From CAYNWK01 sp964400875 (lineage in GTDB: Bacteria; Chloroflexota; Anaerolineae; Anaerolineales; UBA4823): a stretch of DNA of 27,173 nucleotides. Where the stretch lies: contig CAYNWK010000050.1 in assembly GCA_964400875.1 (NCBI GenBank), positions 1 to 27,173 on the forward strand, given 5' to 3'. The translations under genes and the position numbers were made by a program. Below the pieces are notes generated by a model that worked only from the letters and a program-made list of their open reading frames with translations, did not search any database and had not been told where the DNA came from. Positions 15,609-22,632 of this stretch are shown in pieces; the stretch's first letter is position 1; each line of letters starts with the position of its first letter.

Positions 15609-16925
15609 GAAGGAGTGGCAGCGGACAGCCTGGTCCCGAAGTGGTTTACCAAGAACCCAGAAAAAACCTACCGGCAGGAGATTCGTGAGATGATCGCCGT
15701 GATCGAATCCGCCGGCTTGTTTGCCCGAGAGGCACGAGAGCAAGAGACGGTCTACGATTTGTGGAAAACTGTCTGGGCGCACCAGAATCGCTGGGCAGCA
15801 AAGCAGGGTTTCCCCCCGCTGTTAGGAAACTTTGGGGTCAGCCTGGTAGAGCGAGCGGTCATCGACGCCTATTGCCGGGCAAGAGGAACGAGCTTCTCGG
15901 AGGCTTTGCGCAGCAACGCGTTTGGAATCCGCCTGGATGAGCTGCACCCGGAACTCGGAGAGTATGTACCTGGAGAACTGCTCCCTGCCGAACCGTTAAG
16001 CCGATTGACGGTGCGCCACACTATCGGATTATCCGATTGGCTGACGGAGGATGAGGTCCAGCCAGGCGAGCGCGCCGCCGATGGATTGCCGGAGTCCCTT
16101 GAAGCCAGCATCGATGAATACGGGTTGACGCACTTCAAGATCAAAATAAGCGGCGAGACAAGCGCCGATACAGAAAGGTTAAAGCGCGTCGCCGCTGTTT
16201 TGGAGAGTTCTGTTCCATCTGGCTACGCTTACACACTGGACGGCAACGAGCAATTTTCCACCGTAAGCCAATTTCGAAGCTTCTGGGATTTGGTTCAGGG
16301 CGATGCGGAACTGGCTAGTTTTAGGGAAAAGCTCCTGTTCGTCGAACAGCCTGTACGACGTGATTTGGGATTGACTGCACGGACGAAGGCGGAATTAAAT
16401 GCCTGGGAAGAACGCCCGGCGATCATCATCGATGAGTCCGACAGCCAGATCGACAGCCTGGAGACGGCGTTGGACTGCGGATACGCCGGCACCAGCCATA
16501 AGAACTGTAAGGGCGTTATCAAAGGCATCGCGAACGCATGTTTGCTGGCGCATCGGTGTGCGGCCGCTCCGGAAGGATGTTTCATACTGAGCGGTGAGGA
16601 CCTGGTCAACATCGGACCGGTGGCTTTGCTGCAAGACCTGGCGGTGATGGCAAGCCTCGGCATCGATCATGTGGAACGCAACGGCCACCACTACTTCACA
16701 GGGATGAGTTCTTTCGACCAGGAGATCCAGGATCATTTGAGCGAATGCCATGCCGATCTGTACTCTAAAAGCGGTACTGGCTACCCCACTTTGCAAATTG
16801 AAGCGGGACAGATCCGGTTAGAGAGTGTGATCCGGGCTCCCTTCGGCCTGGATATGGACCTGGATTTGTTGTGTTGTTTTACCCCCGAAAAAGCCTGGCG
16901 GTATGAATCATTGGTGCCACAGTAA
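15609..16925 (+). CDS. Divergent enolase-superfamily protein (5' end in gap)
   Basis: 438 residues are visible. Barrel motifs appear in order: KIK in HFKIKISGE (16137-16145), metal ligands in YTLDGNEQF (Asp codon at 16239), FVEQPV (Glu at 16344) and IIIDESDSQ (16431-16436), then the lysine-rich GTSHKNCKGVIKG. The N-terminal part has VPKWFTKNP and a long helical segment with RAVIDAYCRARG, where the capping domain ends. Compared with ordinary 360-400 aa members it is long, through an insertion before the KxK strand (about residues 110-165 of the visible part). The gene at 26395 has the same layout and is its closest relative in the window. A sugar-acid dehydratase or racemase-like activity is inferred. 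It is followed after 36 nt by the ABC permease gene. Confidence 0.8.
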   Translation, partial: EGVAADSLVPKWFTKNPEKTYRQEIREMIAVIESAGLFAREAREQETVYDLWKTVWAHQNRWAAKQGFPPLLGNFGVSLVERAVIDAYCRARGTSFSEALRSNAFGIRLDELHPELGEYVPGELLPAEPLSRLTVRHTIGLSDWLTEDEVQPGERAADGLPESLEASIDEYGLTHFKIKISGETSADTERLKRVAAVLESSVPSGYAYTLDGNEQFSTVSQFRSFWDLVQGDAELASFREKLLFVEQPVRRDLGLTARTKAELNAWEERPAIIIDESDSQIDSLETALDCGYAGTSHKNCKGVIKGIANACLLAHRCAAAPEGCFILSGEDLVNIGPVALLQDLAVMASLGIDHVERNGHHYFTGMSSFDQEIQDHLSECHADLYSKSGTGYPTLQIEAGQIRLESVIRAPFGLDMDLDLLCCFTPEKAWRYESLVPQ

Positions 16926-16961
16926 ATCTATGTCCCGAACTGTGGAAAAGGATAATTGATC

Positions 16962-17801
16962 ATGGAAAAAGTTACCGAAACTAAACAAGAGATGGTCACC
17001 CAGCAAAAAAATGGGCAATGGATGGAAGGCCTTCGCAAGCGCGTAATGCCGTTAATCGGCATCCTGGCATTCCTGGCCCTCTGGCAGATCATCGTGAAAG
17101 TGTTCGATCTGCCCTCCTACCTGCTGCCGACCCCGGTGGAAATCGTGCAGACAAGCATCGATCGGGCGGATCTATTGCTTGAGCACAGCTGGATCACGGC
17201 GTACGAGATGATTTTGGGCTATATCCTGGCGATCGTGGTTGCCGTCCCGCTGGCCATCGCCATCACCAGTTCCAAAACCTTCGACCAGTTCATCATGCCG
17301 ATCTTGCTTTTCTTCCAAACCGTTCCCAAGATCGCCATCGCGCCGCTGTTCCTGATCTGGTTCGGTGTAGGAACCTTTCCAAAGGTGCTGGTTGCTTTTC
17401 TGATCTCTTTCTTCCCGATTATCATCGATACAGCAGTCGGGCTCAGGTCGGTTTCGTCCGAGATGATCGACCTGGCGCGATCGATGGGGGCGACGGAAAT
17501 ACAAATTTTCACCCGCTTCCGTCTGCCAACCAGCCTTCCTTACCTGTTCAGCGGCTTGAAAGTCGCCGCGACCCTGGCTGTGGTCGGCGCAGTGGTCGGT
17601 GAATTCGTGGGTGCGGATCGCGGCCTGGGTTACCTGCTTTTGGTCACGAACTCCAACCTGCAAACCGCCCTGATGTTCGGGACCATCGCTGCTCTGACCA
17701 TCCAAGGTTTGATCCTCTTCTATGCGATCCAGATACTTGAAAACTTCCTGATCCCCTGGCATATTACCGTTCGAAGCGGCCAGGAACATGGCACATTGTA
17801 G
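16962..17801 (+). CDS. ABC transporter permease, SsuC/TauC/ThiX type
   Basis: This 279-aa integral membrane protein has about six hydrophobic helices after a charged 30-residue cytoplasmic N-terminus. The binding-protein-dependent transport loop (EAA region) reads EMIDLARSMGATEIQIFTRF, followed by LPTSLPYLFSGLKVAATLAV and GEFVGADRGLGYLL, which are typical of the nitrate/sulfonate/taurine/pyrimidine-precursor group. ATG 16962 is preferred with AAAAGGA at 16946-16952; a TTG six nt upstream is less likely. It forms the membrane channel with the lipoprotein (17949) and ATPase (19083). The permease precedes the binding protein here. The ligand is unknown; the group imports small organic anions, sulfonates or vitamin precursors. 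Confidence 0.92.
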   Translation: MEKVTETKQEMVTQQKNGQWMEGLRKRVMPLIGILAFLALWQIIVKVFDLPSYLLPTPVEIVQTSIDRADLLLEHSWITAYEMILGYILAIVVAVPLAIAITSSKTFDQFIMPILLFFQTVPKIAIAPLFLIWFGVGTFPKVLVAFLISFFPIIIDTAVGLRSVSSEMIDLARSMGATEIQIFTRFRLPTSLPYLFSGLKVAATLAVVGAVVGEFVGADRGLGYLLLVTNSNLQTALMFGTIAALTIQGLILFYAIQILENFLIPWHITVRSGQEHGTL

Positions 17802-17810
17802 ACGACGGAT

Positions 17811-17880
17811 TGGGATAGTAGGGCTTGGTTTGGCTACCCAAATATCCCGACATACCACAAAAAGGAGGTGGAGAATCCAC
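17811..17880 (+). promoter_or_regulatory. Structured leader before the binding-protein gene, with an orphan Shine-Dalgarno
   Basis: The 147-nt space between permease and binding protein holds two dyads. GGGATA (17812-17817) pairs with TATCCC (17843-17848), with GTAG/CTAC (17818-17821, 17834-17837) nested inside. GTGGA (17868-17872) pairs with TCCAC (17876-17880) around a 3-nt loop. Directly before the second hairpin is a near-perfect anti-SD match, AAAGGAGGTG (17861-17870), with no gene start at the right distance; only a six-codon GTG frame ending at 17888 overlaps it. The real gene uses AAGGAG at 17935-17940. The element may be a folded 5' leader or attenuator. I do not recognise a known riboswitch, and FMN or TPP consensus elements were not seen. 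Confidence 0.4.
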
Positions 17881-17948
17881 AAGTATAGACATCGCAACTG
17901 TCCTAGTAACATCGATATATCCAATACTTATCCCAAGGAGATTTAATA

Positions 17949-19010
17949 ATGAAGAACAGTTTTGTCCTTCGGTTGACCGTTTTGCTCTTAGTAGTGGTGA
18001 TTGGACTTGCCGCCTGCCAGCCCGCTGCACCGCAAGCCGGGACGACTACAGAGGAAGTCGCTTCCAACGAGCCGGTCAAACTCGATTTTCGCCTGAACTG
18101 GACGTTATATGGGGAACATGCTCCGTTCTTCCTCGGCGTTGACAAGGGCTTCTATCTCGATGAAGGCCTGGATGTTAACATCCTGGAAGGCAGTGGTTCC
18201 TCGACGGTTGTGAAGTTGATCGGCAACGGCACCAACGTTATCGGTTACGCCGACTCGGCGACGATGATGCGCGGCGTCGCGGCCGGCGTTCCTGTGACGG
18301 CCGTTGCCGTCACCTTCCAGTCCAGCCCAATGTCCTTCATCTACCGGGCCGATGCAGCGCGGCCGACCACCATCGATGAAGTGCCCGGCTCCAAAGTTGC
18401 CATCACCGCCGGCGATGCCTCCCTGGCAATCTTCGAATCCTGCCTGGGCAAGAACGGCATGTCCCTCGATGACGTCAACATGATCCAGGTATCCAACCCG
18501 GCAGCCAAGGAAACTGCGGTTTTAGAAGGCACCGCCGACACCTTCCTGGGTTATTTCGTCGACCAACCGCTGCGCATGGAAAAAGTCACCGGTGTGGATA
18601 TGGGTTGGTCTAAACTGGTGGACGTTTGCGACGTCAATACGCTGAGCAGCGCCATCATCGCCAATAAGTTCTGGCTCGAGGACAACGCGGACATCGTCAC
18701 CCGGTTCGTACGCGCTTCCCAGCGCGCCTGGGCTTACACGTTGGAGAATCCGGATGAGGCTGCCGAGATTTTCGCCCAGCACGCGGACGCCTTCGACGTC
18801 CCCCTGTCGCTGGCTGAGATCGAAGGATCCCTGACCCTGCTGCACACCCCGAATTCCGAAGGGCACCCGATCGGCTGGTCTGCTGAAGAGGACTGGTTGG
18901 CGACGCAGGACGTGTTGACCCAATACGCTGGCTTTACCCCTGAGGAAGACATCAACGTCTTCTTTACCAACGACTACATCTCCGAACCACCGTATATGCC
19001 GGGAGAGTAA
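17949..19010 (+). CDS. ABC transporter substrate-binding lipoprotein, NMT1/THI5-like
   Basis: The 353-aa protein has a lipoprotein signal: a charged start, a hydrophobic stretch (residues 7-20) and lipobox LAAC with C23 as lipidated residue, then a Gln/Pro/Ala-rich linker. The mature part starts VKLDFRLNWTLYGEHAPFFL and continues with GVDKGFYLDEGLDVNILEG and SSTVVKLIGNGTNVIGYAD, standard for the NMT1/SsuA-like fold. ATG 17949 has AAGGAG eight nt upstream. It captures the substrate outside the membrane for the permease at 16962 and ATPase at 19083. The fold covers sulfonates, nitrate, bicarbonate, riboflavin and pyrimidine precursors; the ligand cannot be chosen from sequence. Its neighbours point towards an organic acid or nutrient linked to the catabolic genes. 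Confidence 0.93.
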   Translation: MKNSFVLRLTVLLLVVVIGLAACQPAAPQAGTTTEEVASNEPVKLDFRLNWTLYGEHAPFFLGVDKGFYLDEGLDVNILEGSGSSTVVKLIGNGTNVIGYADSATMMRGVAAGVPVTAVAVTFQSSPMSFIYRADAARPTTIDEVPGSKVAITAGDASLAIFESCLGKNGMSLDDVNMIQVSNPAAKETAVLEGTADTFLGYFVDQPLRMEKVTGVDMGWSKLVDVCDVNTLSSAIIANKFWLEDNADIVTRFVRASQRAWAYTLENPDEAAEIFAQHADAFDVPLSLAEIEGSLTLLHTPNSEGHPIGWSAEEDWLATQDVLTQYAGFTPEEDINVFFTNDYISEPPYMPGE

Positions 19011-19027
19011 TACCTGTTCCCCACCCT

Positions 19028-19063
19028 GCTCATCCCGGGTGCTGGAAGGCGCCCGGGATGGGC
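19028..19063 (+). promoter_or_regulatory. Strong 15-bp hairpin between binding-protein and ATPase genes
   Basis: Positions 19028-19042 pair with 19049-19063 to give a 15-bp GC-rich stem (two G-U pairs) closed by a 6-nt loop, TGGAAG. The core is CATCCCGGG against CCCGGGATG. There is no U-tract after the stem, so it is not a canonical intrinsic terminator. A stable hairpin just downstream of a binding-protein gene is a known way to protect that mRNA segment and raise its level over the rest of the transporter operon (malE-malF is the model). That role is inferred here. Confidence 0.7.
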
Positions 19064-19082
19064 CCACCATCGAGTTGGAATT

Positions 19083-19859
19083 ATGGCTGAACCTTATATC
19101 AAACTGAACAGCGTCGGGAAAATTTACATGACCAAGGACGATGCGATTTCGGCTGTGGAAGAGGTCAGTTTTGACCTCCACGAGTCCGAATTCATCGCCA
19201 TCGTCGGCCCAAGTGGTTGCGGAAAGACCACGATCCTGAAGATGATCGCTGGATTGGTATCGATTACTTCGGGGACGATCACCGTGGGGACTCGAACGGT
19301 CGACCGACCGCAGACCGATTTAGGCATCATCTTTCAAGACGCCGTGATGTTGGACTGGCGCAACGTGCTTTCCAACGTCATGCTGCAGATCGACATCCGC
19401 GGCCTCGACGTGAGCGAATACAGACCAAAAGCGATGGAACTGCTCCGCGATGTGGGCCTGGACGGATTTGAAACGAAGAAACCGTATGAATTGTCCGGCG
19501 GTATGCGGCAGAGAGTTTCGATCTGCCGGGCACTGGTCCATGACCCACCGCTGTTGTTGATGGATGAACCCTTCGGGGCGCTGGATGCCTTGACCCGCGA
19601 ACAGATCTCCATGGATATCCAGCATTTGTGGATGGAGAAGCGCAAAACTGCCTTGCTGATCACCCACAGCATCCCTGAAGCGGTTTTATTAGCCGACCGG
19701 GTGATCGTGATGAGCCCACGCCCAGGACGCATTGTGGAAATTATCGATATCGATCTTCCCCGCCCACGCCGATTAGACCGTTTGCCGGAAAAATTCAACG
19801 AGTATACCGGTAGGATCCGCAAGATCTTCCAGGCCAGCGGCGTACTCGCACTGGATTAA
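19083..19859 (+). CDS. ABC transporter ATP-binding protein, SsuB/TauB type
   Basis: This 258-aa ATPase has every expected motif: Walker A GPSGCGKT, Q-loop IIFQDAVMLDWRNVLSNVM, signature LSGGMRQR, Walker B LLLMDEPFGALD, and the H-loop LLITHSIPEAVLLADRVIVM, then SPRPGRIVEII. It powers the importer made with the permease at 16962 and the lipoprotein at 17949. It lies 72 nt after the lipoprotein gene, beyond the hairpin at 19028-19063, so its expression may be set lower. The D-loop form DEPFGALD and total length match the nitrate/sulfonate/taurine group. Confidence 0.95.
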   Translation: MAEPYIKLNSVGKIYMTKDDAISAVEEVSFDLHESEFIAIVGPSGCGKTTILKMIAGLVSITSGTITVGTRTVDRPQTDLGIIFQDAVMLDWRNVLSNVMLQIDIRGLDVSEYRPKAMELLRDVGLDGFETKKPYELSGGMRQRVSICRALVHDPPLLLMDEPFGALDALTREQISMDIQHLWMEKRKTALLITHSIPEAVLLADRVIVMSPRPGRIVEIIDIDLPRPRRLDRLPEKFNEYTGRIRKIFQASGVLALD

Positions 19860-19940
19860 TCCTGCACCCAGTCGAACATCGGGTATATGGAGGCGGATTA
19901 CCCTGCGCGCCTGCAGAGCGTTCAGGAAGCGAGAGGAGCT

Positions 19941-20285
19941 ATGCCGAACTACCTGGTTGCACAGATGGAATCCATCGAGACCATCGCCTGCCCCTGCGGC
20001 TTCACGCGCCGGGCGTTTACGGAAGACGTGGATCAGATCGCCACATTGCACTTGCTGGACGTCCAGGAAGACGCCCGGGTGCATTACCACAAGAAAATCG
20101 CCGAGATCTACCTGATCCTGGAGGGCGAGGGCTTCATGGAACTGGACGGCGAGTTGATCCCCGTGCAACCGATGAGCTCGATCCTGATCAAGCCGGGCTG
20201 CCGCCACCGGGCACTGGGACAATTACGCGTTGCGCTGACCGCCATTCCAGCTTTCGACCCTGATGATGAATGGTTTGATGCGTGA
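19941..20285 (+). CDS. Small cupin-domain protein
   Basis: The protein is a single 114-aa cupin barrel. Metal-binding positions are present: H48 and H50 (VHYHKK), E55 (AEIYLILEGEG) and H89 (KPGCRHRALG), separated by the two standard cupin motifs. ATG 19941 is chosen because GAGAGGAG lies directly upstream at 19931-19938; an open frame to 19887 adds 18 residues without a clear ribosome site. It overlaps the next gene by 8 nt. Small cupins like this can be isomerases, lyases or sugar-ligand-binding proteins. In an acid-sugar locus, an isomerase or demethylation-linked function (KdgF-like proteins are cupins that linearise unsaturated uronates) is attractive but untested. Confidence 0.8.
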   Translation: MPNYLVAQMESIETIACPCGFTRRAFTEDVDQIATLHLLDVQEDARVHYHKKIAEIYLILEGEGFMELDGELIPVQPMSSILIKPGCRHRALGQLRVALTAIPAFDPDDEWFDA

Positions 20286-21504
20286 TTCCGAGGTCGCCAG
20301 GACCGGCAGCCGGTCACTCAGCCGTCCGGCCCAGCATGAACGCCGATGGACGGACGTCGCCGGTGCGTGGCTGGGGATCGGCACCTCCCCGGGAGCGCTG
20401 CTGATCGGGGCAGGACTGGCGGAAAGGCACTCCGGACCTGTCCCGCTGCTTTCCATCCTGCTCGGACTGAGTTTGATGTTCGCCATCGTCTGGTTCCAAG
20501 GCTCCTTAGGCCTGGCGCAGCCTCATGGCGATGGGGGCAACCTGACCGAGGTCACCCCACTGTATTTTGGCCCATTCATGCAGCGCGTGGTAGCCGGGCT
20601 TATCGCGCTGGGGATGATCGGCTGGTTCGGATTTAACGTTGGCCTCGGGGGCGCGGCGTTGTCTTCACTGCTGCACATACCCGCATGGGGCGGAGACCTG
20701 TTGATCGGGCTGCCGGTTTTAGCGCTCTCCCTTGGCGGGATGAAAAGCTGGAACATGCTGGCAACCTTGACGACGGTAGCCGTGCTGATCCTGGTTTGGC
20801 TGGTTCTCGTCCGTTTTGCCGCGCCGATCATACCGCTCCGCCTGCAGCCGGACGGCGCCGTATGGTTGGTCGCCGACGTGGCTACTTTTATCGGCTACAT
20901 TTCGGTGTTCAGCGTGCGGGCTCCCGATTTCACAGCCGGAATGCGCTCACGACGCGACCTGGCGATCTCGGGGTCCTTGTTATGTTTACCCATCGTAGCC
21001 ATCGCCCTGGCCGGGGCCGGATTACAAATGGCGACCGGTTCATCTGATCTGGTGGGCATCTTGGGCGGCTCCGGTAGCCTGTGGATCGGCAATCTGCTGA
21101 TAACGGTCGCCGTGATCGCGCCGACCTTTACGACGTTGTACTCCGGGGCGCCGGCCTTGAAGGCCTCATTGGGAATTCCAGCCCGATCTGGGATGCTGGG
21201 GATCACGGCGATCGGCCTGGCTCTAGCCATCTCCCGGTTCGATCTGTGGCTGCTGCCCTGGTTGGGCGTACTGGCCGCGATGCTGCCGCCGCTATTGATC
21301 CCCTTGGCGGTGGAGTCCACCCGGCGCCGTAAGGGCGGCGCTGCTTATCTGATTCCATTTTGGGTCTGGCTGCCCGGCGCAGCGATCTCAATTCTCCTGA
21401 CGGTTTACAAACAACCTCTGGCGCCGCTGGTCGGCCTGATCGTCTCGGCAGTGTTTACTGCGCTTATTTACCGGTTACCTCATCGAGGTCAAACGAGCCG
21501 ATGA
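20278..21504 (+). CDS. NCS1-like permease (purine/cytosine permease-type transporter)
   Basis: This protein of 408 aa has about eleven or twelve hydrophobic helices. The first is preceded by TDVAGAWLGIGTSPGALLIG, which resembles the N-terminal motif of cytosine and hydantoin transporters. Further matches are GMIGWFGFNVGLGGAALSSLL, in the place of the WFG motif of this family, and SVFSVRAPDFTAGMRSRRD in the middle. ATG 20278 gives an 8-nt overlap with the cupin stop; ATG 20263 is also in frame, and no ribosome site separates them, so coupling to cupin translation is likely. It would import a small, possibly nitrogenous, solute by cation symport. It is a second, independent uptake system beside the ABC transporter. 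The substrate is unknown, and the sequence is divergent from well-known nucleobase carriers. Confidence 0.78.
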   Translation: MRDSEVARTGSRSLSRPAQHERRWTDVAGAWLGIGTSPGALLIGAGLAERHSGPVPLLSILLGLSLMFAIVWFQGSLGLAQPHGDGGNLTEVTPLYFGPFMQRVVAGLIALGMIGWFGFNVGLGGAALSSLLHIPAWGGDLLIGLPVLALSLGGMKSWNMLATLTTVAVLILVWLVLVRFAAPIIPLRLQPDGAVWLVADVATFIGYISVFSVRAPDFTAGMRSRRDLAISGSLLCLPIVAIALAGAGLQMATGSSDLVGILGGSGSLWIGNLLITVAVIAPTFTTLYSGAPALKASLGIPARSGMLGITAIGLALAISRFDLWLLPWLGVLAAMLPPLLIPLAVESTRRRKGGAAYLIPFWVWLPGAAISILLTVYKQPLAPLVGLIVSAVFTALIYRLPHRGQTSR

Positions 21505-22547
21505 AGCCGTCACATTGGGAGACTTTGAAGAAGTGCGCGCGCATGGAAAGGGTAGAACCTGTTCCGGTAGCGCTGATCGTGGACAGCCCTTGGATACCGG
21601 GATTTGCCGGCATTTCCACGCTGGATTATTTCTTCGTCCCGGAAATATGGTTGGCAGCAAATTTGCAGGTCGCGCGAACTTTTCCGGAGGTGATCTTCCT
21701 GCCCGGTTTTTGGGTCGAGCTGGGAATGGCCGCGGAACCGAGCGGCTTTGGCTGCCGGGTCAGCTTCTACCCCGACCGGACGCCGCTCGTGCACCCGCTG
21801 TTTACATCCCTGGAATCGGTCCAGGAGCTTAAGATCCCGAACCCGCTCACGGACGGGTTTATGCCGATGATCCTCAACACCTACCGCTGGGCGCAGCCCA
21901 GGCTGGAGGAGGCCGGCTACTCGATCAAACTGGTCGCAGCGCGCGGGCCTTTAGCCATCGCCACCCACCTAATGGGCGTCTCGGAGTTCTTGATCGGGAT
22001 CAAAATCGAGCCGGAGAAAGCTCACCAGCTGTTGAAGCTGACCACCGCCCTCAGCAAGGCCTGGCTGCGGGCACAGGCAGATGCGATCGAGAGCGTCGAG
22101 GGAGTCCTGCTGCTGGACGATATCGCCGGATTTCTTTCACCCGACGATTATCTGGAGTTCGCCCACCCTTATCTGGACGATATTTACAAGGCTTTTCCGG
22201 GATGCTTGAAGCTATTCCACAATGACATGGAGAACATGGCTTCATTCCGGTTCTTGGAATCCCTATCGGTGGATATCTTCAATTTCACACACAAATTCGA
22301 CCTCGGGCGAGTCCGCCAGGAAGTTGGGCCCCAGGTCTGCCTGATGGGCAACGTCCCGCCGCTCGAGGTGTTGACCCAGGGTAGCCGTGAGGATGTCTCC
22401 AAGGCGGCGCAAAAATGCCTGCAAGTGTATCCATCCGAAAGCGGGCTGATCCTATCGGCCGGTGGAGGCGTTTCCCCGGGCACACCAGGTGAGAATATCC
22501 AGGCCCTGGTGGAAGCTGCCCAAATAAGCCTTCCGGTAAGATTCTGA
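21501..22547 (+). CDS. UroD-family protein lacking the zinc-ligand cysteines
   Basis: The 348-aa protein belongs to the uroporphyrinogen-decarboxylase superfamily: LLLDDIAGFLSPDDYLEFAHPY, LFHNDMENMASF, VCLMGNVPPLEVLTQGS and GGVSPGTPGENIQALVEAA follow the UroD/methyltransferase layout. Where the zinc-type members have His-x-Cys, this one has H240-N-D242, and the later Cys is replaced by Gly in SAGGGVSPGTP. It cannot use the thiol-activating zinc site seen in the paralogue at 13365. The ATG overlaps the NCS1 permease stop (ATGA); an open frame reaching 21360 lies inside that gene. Other UroD-like proteins of this type act as substrate-side methyltransferases or have unknown roles. HemE function is unlikely. 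Confidence 0.8.
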   Translation: MKPSHWETLKKCARMERVEPVPVALIVDSPWIPGFAGISTLDYFFVPEIWLAANLQVARTFPEVIFLPGFWVELGMAAEPSGFGCRVSFYPDRTPLVHPLFTSLESVQELKIPNPLTDGFMPMILNTYRWAQPRLEEAGYSIKLVAARGPLAIATHLMGVSEFLIGIKIEPEKAHQLLKLTTALSKAWLRAQADAIESVEGVLLLDDIAGFLSPDDYLEFAHPYLDDIYKAFPGCLKLFHNDMENMASFRFLESLSVDIFNFTHKFDLGRVRQEVGPQVCLMGNVPPLEVLTQGSREDVSKAAQKCLQVYPSESGLILSAGGGVSPGTPGENIQALVEAAQISLPVRF

Positions 22548-22632
22548 TTGAATTGGAACGCGCAGGACGCGGATATCACTCAGATCTTCGCAGACAAATA
22601 ACATAGTTTCATGAAGAAGTCCGGAGTGAATT

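Noticed and set aside
16335..16349. Palindrome CTGTTCG-T-CGAACAG similar to the IclR-site arms
   Set aside because: It lies inside coding sequence at a conserved barrel motif (FVEQP), the spacer differs (1 nt against 7), and it is far from any promoter. Probably chance.
14394..16925. A single 843-aa protein spanning the N run
   Set aside because: The frame is continuous only because N codons are not stops. The two sides are separate enolase-superfamily genes, and the gap length is arbitrary.
17802..17948. FMN or TPP riboswitch before the NMT1-like transporter gene
   Set aside because: Such transporters often carry these riboswitches, but the conserved consensus blocks were not found here, so only an undefined structured leader is reported.
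19021..19082. Intrinsic terminator after the binding-protein gene
   Set aside because: The hairpin is strong but is followed by GGCCCACCATCG-type sequence with no T-run, and the cognate ATPase gene follows at once.
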